Shown here: positions 6,480-11,561 of the stretch, in pieces
Layout: the number at the start of each line of letters is the position of its first letter
Position numbering within the stretch: position 1 is the stretch's first letter
Source of the DNA: Baffinella frigidus
Lineage: Eukaryota > Cryptophyceae > Cryptomonadales > Baffinellaceae
NCBI GenBank assembly: GCA_026770585.1
Contig: MU646435.1
Location: 56,795-68,355, forward strand
DNA: 11,561 nt
Direction: 5' to 3'
Position numbers and translations under genes: made by a program
The notes under the pieces: model-generated
Databases searched by the model: none
Told to the model about the DNA's origin: nothing
Seen by the model: the letters and a program-made list of their open reading frames with translations, nothing else

Positions 6480-9280
6480 TAAGCCAACCTGGCCTTCACC
6501 GCACGGACCATGTCGTCGATCGCGTCGGCACCGGCGAGGAAAGTCCTAGATCTCAGGAGCTCTCTCCCTGACCTGTGTCCTCCGTTTTTGAGCAGCCTGC
6601 CCCCAACAGAGAAGACCCGCTCGCTAGGGGCCTCTGTTGCTGTGACGGGCAAGAACTCTCTAGCTAGGACCGCCAAGGTTGGGAACCGTTTCTCCATCAC
6701 CTTCCACCACTCCCCCGCCACTATTGTATCCCACGCGTTCTCTCCAAACTCTGGTGCCCCTGGCAGCAGTCTGAACTCAGCAATCTCCGCCTTGACCATC
6801 CTCTCCGCACGCTGCTCAAAACTCAGGTTCTGCCCATCCTTACCTACGGCAGGTCCTCCCTGCCCTCTGCCGCCCGCCGCCTGGTGAGGGTTTGGGGTTG
6901 AGGGTGTGGGGCTCAGGGTTTGGGGGTCAGGGTTTGGGGGTCAGGGTTTCGGGTTTCGGGTTCAGGACTGAGGGGGGTAACTCGCTCATAATAAAAGAGC
7001 TAGCAGACAACACTCAATAACTCAGGCAAAGCTAGAATGTGTGGGGTTTGGGGTGTAGGGTTGGGTGTGTACCCCGCGGCCCCGACCCCCCGCCACCCCC
7101 AGGATGTTTTCGTTGGTCCCGCGAACTTGGGCACTCCCGCTGGGCGGCGCGGCTCTCCCTCCCCCGACCCCTCCCCGTGCCCCAGGTGCGACGCCCCCAC
7201 CGTCCCCCGACTCCTGCACTCCCCCGCCCCCCGCAGCGCCCCTCCCCCCCGCCTTTTGATACCCCGGGTTGCGGTTGCGGACGTGAGACGGGTCAAGGTG
7301 CGACCAAGCCACCTCCTTCGCGTGCGCATGCATGTGTCTCCAGAACGAGTCGTTGTGCTCCTTCCTCACCACCTCTCCCAGGGACGCATCATCGATACCC
7401 GCGATCTTCCCGAAGCCCAGGTGGCAGCCGGGGTGCAGACCCGCACCGAGAACCTGCTGGATCATCATCCCCTTCATGTAGTCGGTGCCCCGCAGCCCCA
7501 GGCACTTGTCCTCGTTTCTATCCCCCCACCGCCCCCCAAAATCCTTCTTCAGATTCTGCGCGAACTCCTTGATCAGCGCCGCCATCTGCACCAGCCCTTC
7601 CGCCGCCGCATCCGCCACCCTCTCGGGAACACCCCCCCCATCTGCACCCTGCTCGCCGCCCTCCCCAGCTGCCACCTCCTCTGGCGGGGCCTGGTTTGGG
7701 GTTTAGAGTTTAGGGGTTTGGGGTTTAGGGTTTAGGGTGTAGGGTTGAGGGTTTGGGTTCCAGGGTTTAGAGTTTGGGGTTTGGGGGTTAGCGATTAGTG
7801 TGGTTTAGAGTTTAGTGTTTAGGGTTGAGTGTTTAGGGTTTAGGGAGGTGACCGGCTCAGGCTCGTTGTGCTCGAGACGCCGCAGCTCCTCCAGGTCCTG
7901 CTCCTCCGCGTCGTCACCCGCGCCATGCTCAGCCGCCAGCACCCTCTCCACGACGCGTTCGGGGTGCTCAATCACTTGGTCGAGGTGATCGCGGATGCAC
8001 ATGATGTAGTAGGGAAGGAGCGCGCCCGTCACGTAACGTTCCCCTTCGACCCAGCGCTGGAACACCATCAAGGGCTCGAGGATGACGCAGATCAGCAGGA
8101 TCTCGTTGAAGGTCTTGGCGTCAGTGAGCACCTTCTTGGCCGCCACGGCATCGTCGGCCTTGTCGAACTTGGGGAAGTGCCCAGCCGCGTACATGACCTT
8201 GAGGGCCGGCATGAGGTAGAGCAGTCGGAGCAGAAGCGCGTACGTGCTCCACCACCGTGTCGTGACGTTCTGGATGACCGAGAGAGGCGTCATCTTGAGG
8301 AACACGCAGGTCTCGCGGAGGATGATCTGCATCGGCCGGCTCTGGCTGAAGATGCCCACGACGGCACAGCACCCCTGGATGAGCATCGTCAACGACACCA
8401 TCATCTTGAGCGCGTTCTCCACCGTGGACTCGACTCGATGGCTCGCACACATCCCCCAGTCACACAGCCACTGCTTCAACCCGTCCGGCATCGCCACCTG
8501 CCCCATAAACATCCTACAGAGCGTGGGCATCGGAGGCCTCTGGTCGCTCACTATCGCGGTGGTCGTGAACCCCGGGCGACCAGCACGACTCGGCTTCTGC
8601 GCCATCGCGCCCTTGATAACGGGGAGCAGCGCGACAGCAGTAGTCCTCCCGGCGACGTGGATCATCGGCAGCGCCACGGCGCGGAGCACCCAGTCGGGGT
8701 CGTAGAAGTGCGCCGTGACCGCGAACCACTCGGTCTTGCCACCCAGGATGTTGCACGTCCATCCGTCCGTGGTCAAGCAGACGTGCATGCCGGAGAGCAG
8801 GTCGATGATGAGGTGCTCGTAGCCCTTGGCCAGCTTGATGATGTACTTGCCCATGGTCTTCTTGGTGGTCTTCTTGTTGGGCAAGGTCTTGAACTTCTCC
8901 CGGATGTAGTCGCACCAGCGGCGCCACGCAGGGTCCTCGATCTTGGTCAGCGAGCTCTCCAGCCCGGCCCAAAGCCGACACAGCTCCTCCTCGTAGCGAT
9001 TATCCCACTCCGCAGGCGGCGCCTCACCAGTGCTTGTCTGCGGCTTGCAGAACTGAAGCATCGAGCCCGACTGCCCGGCGCCCTTCTTGTCCCCGTACTT
9101 CGCGTGCAGCACACGGCCACCGTGTAAGTTGACTTTTCTCTTGTTCGTAGCCCAAAAGTCAACTTCCAGCGGCGCTGCCGGCGCAACTGGTCCGGTGTTC
9201 TCAGCTCCGCTGATACCCATGGCGCGCTCATCCCGCTCTGCAGTCACAGCTACACGTGCAGCAACCCCTGCCTTTTTCAT
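6479..9280 (-). CDS. hAT-superfamily transposase (3 exons, about 747 aa)
   Basis: Cut-and-paste DNA transposase with an RNase H-like DDE fold. Exons: 9280-7853 (476 codons), 7690-7263, 6866-6479 (or from 6880). Phases fit: EPEP|APPEEVA at the first junction and phase 2 at the second; the second donor/acceptor pair is less certain. Seen: TTDGWT (Asp172, first catalytic Asp), IVSDQRPPM (Asp246, second; the usual DNxSN is altered), CASH (278-281, the family CxxH), RWWSTYALL (342-350), and a C-terminal hAT dimerisation domain with WWKVMEKRFPTLAVLAREFL and SERVFSVGG (likely catalytic Glu). No clear BED zinc finger is seen at the N-terminus. ATG at 9280 gives the longest product; ATG at 9220 (MGISGAEN) is an alternative. 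All exons are intact, so it may be active, although the element's own termini are not resolved. Confidence 0.85.
6867..7262 (-). repeat. hAT intron 2: telomere-like and GC-rich filler
   Basis: Donor candidate GTATCA at 7262. Acceptor candidates are GGCGGCAG (exon from 6866, phase correct) or CTCACCAG (exon from 6880, which needs another donor). It contains GT-rich telomere variants at 6885-6965 and 7040-7065, a decayed hAT-MITE end at 6974-6996 and a C/G-rich stretch at 7080-7260. The exact limits are uncertain. Confidence 0.55.
7691..7852 (-). repeat. hAT intron 1: CCCTAAA-type repeat
   Basis: A 162-nt, phase-0 intron from GAGCCG|GTCACC to CCAAACCAG|GCC. The body is degenerate CCCTAAA/CCCCAAA on the sense strand. 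Stops in it end the upstream frame at 7805, so it must be spliced for a full transposase. The donor GTCACC matches that of patatin exon 1. Confidence 0.78.
9126..9165. repeat. 12-bp perfect inverted repeat inside hAT exon 1
   Basis: AAGTTGACTTTT (9126-9137) and AAAAGTCAACTT (9154-9165) surround a 16-base loop. It is AT-rich in an otherwise GC-rich exon and encodes VDFWATNKRKVNL. Its arms resemble the AAAAGTTGA stem motif of the CCACCA MITE at 1188-1305. Confidence 0.7.
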
Positions 9281-10757
9281 CCCTCCTTCCCCGTCTGCAC
9301 CTGCAAGGGTGAGCCGCCGGATCGCGGCGACGCCCCTGTCTGCTCGTCCTGCGAAACGGGCGCGCGCTTCGGAGGGCGAGGCACCTACCGCGTCTTCTGT
9401 GAAGGACGTGAAAAGTGCGAAGGACGGGGATGAGCACCCTTTCCTGAGCTTTCAGGCACCTCGTGGAATCACAGCCGGCCAACCTCTCAAGAACCTCCTG
9501 GGTAACTCACCCCAAGTCTCGCCTCGAGCTGGACGCTCTGTTAATTCAGGGACGGGCAGACACCTCCAGACGGGGAGTTACGGGATACCATGCCACAGTA
9601 GGAATGTGATGCACTCCGCCCATCGACGCCATCTACTGCCACTGTCCATCGCGACCCCCGATCCCAGCGTCCTCTCAATCGGGATTCTGACGTTTGACGA
9701 TCCCACGCGGCAGGCCCTACGCTGATTTCACTCATCGGGCTGTCCTTCTCGCGCGTGTACAAGCCCTTCGACGCGGCGAGGTTTGCCAAGGCGGCTTCCC
9801 ACGGCCTCGACGACAAGACCATGGTCCACCAACCACCAGAAGAGAACCAAATTGAACAATGGCAAACGTTGATTTCCCCTGCAGACTAAACCCTGAGGGT
9901 TTAGTCTGCAGGGGGTTTTACCACAAGCCTCATCACCCTGATTGGGTTCTCTTGTGGTGGCTGGTGGCCGTAGATCCCGCCCTCGTGACTTGGTCACATG
10001 CAAGCGCTCGCGCTCACGGAAGGGCGCAGGTGGCCTTTCCGAGCCTGGCCCAGCCTGGCCCAGCCTGGCCCAGCCTGGCCCGAGCCTGCCCCCAGCCTTT
10101 CCGAGCCTGGCCCAGCCTGGCCCGGCCTGGCCCAGGCCCGAGCCCGCACCCTCACAGGTTCATCCGGAAACATGTTTAATATAAAAGGAAATGACCTATC
10201 AAACCGGATTCCGGCCCTAATTAAATGCACTTAGGGTCCTAATTGACCTTCGTCTAACTCCTATGAACAAATAGGGGTCCATTTTCTTTTAAAATAACCA
10301 TGACCCCGGATTCAGGTGCAGCGGGCCAAGCACATGGCGGACGCGATGGCGAGCGAGCTGCCGGAGCGCTTTACCACAAGCCTCAACACCCTGATTGGGT
10401 TCTCTTGTGGTGGCTGGTGGCCGCAGATCCCGCCCTCGTGACTTGGTCACATGCAAGCGCTTGCGCTCACGGAAGGGCGCACCACGGGCGCACACCCTTC
10501 CACCAACCCTCCCAGTTGGACCAAATCATGGATGTTACCCTTGACATTTACCTTTGCAGAGACCCCAGACCCAGAGTCTCTACAAGGGTAAATCAAGGGT
10601 AAATGTGCACTCCATTTGGTCCAATCGTGGTGGTGGTTACAGGTGCAGCGGGCCAAGCATATGGCAGACGCGATGGCGAGCGAGCTGCCGGCGCGCTTCG
10701 AGGACGCGTGTCCCATCCTCCTCGCGGCCCTTGGCCCGGAATCCACACCTGACGATG
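9219..10757 (+). CDS. Unrecognised basic, proline-rich protein gene with MITE introns
   Basis: Phase-consistent GT-AG model: exon 1 9219-9501 (94 codons, ends phase 1), intron GTAACT to CGGCAG, exon 2 9714-9823, intron 9824-10004 containing a MITE, exon 3 10005-10157, MITE intron 10158-10315, exon 4a 10316-10371; a diverged second set of exon pieces follows, ending with exon 4b 10643-10757. The N-terminus is Arg/Ser/Ala-rich with an NLS-like RPAKRARA. Exon 2 gives GPTLISLIGLSFSRVYKPFD; exon 3 gives RSRSRKGAGG and then WPSLAQPG-type tandem repeats; exon 4 gives VQRAKHMADAMASELPARFE. The ATGGCG start is algal-like, but it overlaps a hAT ATG on the other strand. An alternative exon 3 from 9974 puts TGA in the phase-0 frame. 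Exon 4a breaks off at CGCTT inside a tandem duplication, so the gene may be rearranged. No family is recognised. Confidence 0.5.
9826..9967. mobile_element. CCACCA-family MITE as intron (142 bp)
   Basis: The 27-bp ends 9826-9852 and 9941-9967 are inverted copies; both contain AGAGAACC. The centre is a perfect 39-base palindrome (9876-9914, arms of 19 around one G), whose tip reads CTAAACCCTGAGGGTTTAG, a telomere-like sequence. The GT donor ends directly at the left end (GT|CCACCA) after exon 2, and an AG lies 6 bases past the right end (TGGTGG|CCGTAG). No target duplication is clear. Confidence 0.85.
9917..10028 (+). repeat. 112-bp segmental duplication, copy 1
   Basis: It matches 10370-10481 with three substitutions and no gaps. 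It covers the right half of the MITE at 9826-9967 plus the start of exon 3. Offset is 453 bp. Confidence 0.92.
10033..10140 (+). repeat. 10-bp tandem repeat (CCTGGCCCAG)n
   Basis: Imperfect decamer array with a higher-order duplication of about 61 bp (CCTTTCCGAGCCTGGCCCAG at about 10034 and 10096). In the gene model it is exonic and encodes PAWPSLAQPG-type repeats. A 10-bp unit that stays open in all three plus frames makes the coding claim weak. Confidence 0.8.
10163..10310 (+). mobile_element. TCCGG-family MITE, copy 2, with TTCA target duplication
   Basis: Ends TCCGGAAACATG and CATGACCCCGGA. It aligns over its full length with the reverse complement of 1926-2072. TTCA on the left (10159-10162) is repeated on the right (10311-10314), a 4-bp target-site duplication. 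The G before the left TTCA makes GT and the G after the right TTCA makes AG, so the intron 10158-10315 is the element plus its duplicated target. Confidence 0.85.
10316..10371 (+). repeat. Exon 4a, duplicated exon truncated at a breakpoint
   Basis: It encodes VQRAKHMADAMASELPERF and matches 10643-10698 with three differences. After CGCTT the sequence switches to the second copy of the 112-bp segment. It is the 3' edge of a tandem duplication of about 455 bp. Confidence 0.8.
10370..10481 (+). repeat. 112-bp segmental duplication, copy 2 (half MITE)
   Basis: Second copy of 9917-10028. It holds only the right half of a CCACCA MITE, so it arose by duplication and not by transposition. After 10481 it diverges from copy 1. 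Confidence 0.92.
10500..10636. mobile_element. CCACCA-family MITE (137 bp) before exon 4b
   Basis: The left end CCACCAACCCTCCCAGTTGG, then ACCAAAT, pairs with the right end ATTTGGTCCAATCG...TGGTGG, allowing small gaps. An inner stem joins CAGAGAC (10557-10563) to GTCTCT (10576-10581). The right end is followed at once by TTACAG|GTGCAG, the acceptor of exon 4b. Confidence 0.78.
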
Positions 10758-10767
10758 GTACTGCACC

Positions 10768-10909
10768 CCGCGAGCCCTCAGAAGTGAACCAAATCGCGAT
10801 TTTGAGACCTGTGGGCAATTTCACCAAGGGGTACACCCTGAGGGGTGACCACCCGGGGGAAATGAACTTTTGCGATCACTCGATTTGGTTCACTTCCCGT
10901 GGCTGGTGG
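10768..10909. mobile_element. CCACCA-family MITE (142 bp) after exon 4b
   Basis: The inner 16 bp of the ends are perfect inverted copies (GAAGTGAACCAAATCG, 10781-10796 and 10881-10896); the outer 13 are decayed on the left. It is collinear and equal in length with 11068-11209. The donor candidate GTACTG (10758) lies 10 bases before it; the acceptor candidate CTGCCCCAG ends at 10929. Confidence 0.82.
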
Positions 10910-10929
10910 CTACCTTGTTCTGCCCCAGT

Positions 10930-11067
10930 CTATTTGGGCTCACCGATTTGGTGGGCCCGGGCGCTTTCCCGCTCCAGAGGTATCGGAGTTGTACCACGCA
11001 CCCAACATTTCAACTCAAGATTAGTCGGTCAAGGCGAGTGAGGCAGAGCTAGACTACGGTAGGCCCT
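10930..11067. other. No gene confirmed; local repeat family copy
   Basis: 11022-11054 (TAGTCGGTCA...GGCAGAGCTAG) resembles 905-936 in patatin intron 1. An open frame continues from 10930 to a stop near 11041 and could be a further exon of the plus-strand gene, but the join is unproven. Confidence 0.35.
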
Positions 11068-11209
11068 CCACCAGCCTTCCGAAATGAACCAAATCGCGAT
11101 ATGGCCAGTTGTGAGCAATTCTCCTGGGTGGTAAATCCTGAGGATTGACCACCCAGGGCAAATCAACTTTTGCGATCGTTCGATTTGTTTCACTTCTGAG
11201 GGTTGGTGG
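11068..11209. mobile_element. CCACCA-family MITE (142 bp), near-palindromic
   Basis: The 29-bp ends 11068-11096 and 11181-11209 are inverted copies with a few mismatches. Inside, CCTGGGTGGT (11123-11132) pairs with ACCACCCAGG (11148-11157) around the perfect 13-base palindrome AATCCTGAGGATT. GT lies 8 bases before the element (ACG|GTAGGCCCT) and CTAG follows it directly, so it could be an intron; flanking exons cannot be confirmed. Confidence 0.85.
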
Positions 11210-11561
11210 CTAGGACTTCAACGAGACACGCGGTCCTAGGCGCGACATAGCCTGCCGTAGTCCAATTCCATGTGCTTATTAGCTTGCCACACAGCGGGCT
11301 ACGCAGTGATTTTCGGCCCGATTCTGACCAAGGATCGGCTAGGATATCCTCAGGAACAACCCTATGTCCCTGTGGTAGGGTCGGATGATATGTGGATAAT
11401 CTCATGGGACCCCATGAGATTATCCGAACATGGTGGTTTCACGAAAACCCTGCGTAGAAGCTGCGTGGTTGCGGTACAAGGTCTAACTCTGTGGGGGGGG
11501 GGCTGGGCGCATGCGTAATTCGCCCCACCCCGAGTTCCCACCTGTGAATTTCGGGGGGGGG
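11210..11561. other. No gene seen; hairpin and G-runs
   Basis: Apart from the hairpin at 11394-11425, only short frames and runs of G (about 11493-11502 and the last bases) are visible. No coding call is supported. Confidence 0.4.
11394..11425. repeat. Perfect 15-bp hairpin
   Basis: GGATAATCTCATGGG and CCCATGAGATTATCC flank a 2-base loop (AC). Outer ATGT and ACAT extend the symmetry after a bulge. It is probably the core of another fold-back element. Confidence 0.85.

Noticed and set aside
7037-7735. Long proline-rich plus-strand frames antisense to the hAT gene
   Set aside because: They mirror the minus-strand transposase exon and GC-rich intron; the composition is low-complexity and no family motif is seen.
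7868-9127. 419-aa plus-strand open frame
   Set aside because: It is the antisense shadow of hAT exon 1, which carries TTDGWT and other family motifs; the plus product is His/Arg-rich without recognisable motifs.
10033-10140. Reading the decamer repeat as firm coding evidence
   Set aside because: A stop-free 10-bp repeat is open in all frames, so openness proves little; it is included in the gene model only because phase matches at both ends.
1100-11561. tRNA or rRNA genes
   Set aside because: No cloverleaf with A/B box sequences and no rRNA-like stretch was recognised on either strand by eye.

Overview
The window looks like nuclear DNA of a plant-lineage eukaryote, most likely a unicellular green alga or prasinophyte. 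Four things suggest this: GC-rich codons, small exons joined in phase by GT-AG introns, very many degenerate TTTAGGG/CCCTAAA (plant-type telomere) repeats, and many short inverted-repeat transposons. Cymbomonas-like prasinophytes come to mind, but that is a guess; the sequence does not prove any species.

Layout. (1) 1-1486, minus strand: a patatin-like phospholipase gene that runs off the left edge. Four exons (1486-1315, 689-626, 492-436, 128-77) join in phase and rebuild the GGGMRG oxyanion loop and the GSSAG nucleophile elbow. Its introns consist of telomere-like repeats, CT microsatellite, or transposon-derived sequence. A heat-shock-element array lies just upstream of its ATG (1504-1531). 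(2) 1662-2854, minus: an unrecognised gene with a possible signal peptide, several in-phase exons, and two miniature transposons (MITEs) in one intron. (3) 3107-3587, plus: the 3' end of another unrecognised gene; its last exon directly follows a CCCTAAA-rich intron. (4) 3588-6478: no convincing gene. It holds a microsatellite, a fold-back, a 1.4 kb degenerate telomeric block with two strand switches, a three-unit tandem array, a phased TATCGG/CCGATA site cluster and a cluster of hAT-type terminal repeats. (5) 6479-9280, minus: a hAT transposase of about 747 aa in three exons, with telomere-like introns. (6) 9219-10757, plus: an unrecognised gene starting at the same CCATGG palindrome as a possible hAT start. 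Its introns are MITEs, and its 3' part is internally duplicated. (7) 10758-11561: two more MITEs and a perfect hairpin, with no clear gene.

The main theme is where introns come from. Two MITE families (CCACCA-ended, about 140 bp; TCCGG-ended, about 148 bp) lie within a few bases of splice sites. In the clearest case, 10158-10315, the intron is exactly one MITE plus its 4-bp target duplication, which supplies both the GT and the AG. A second class of introns is filled with degenerate telomeric repeat, always with the C-rich strand as the sense strand, and ends in (C/A)CCAG. Splicing is inferred from phase and signals only; no transcript evidence is available here.
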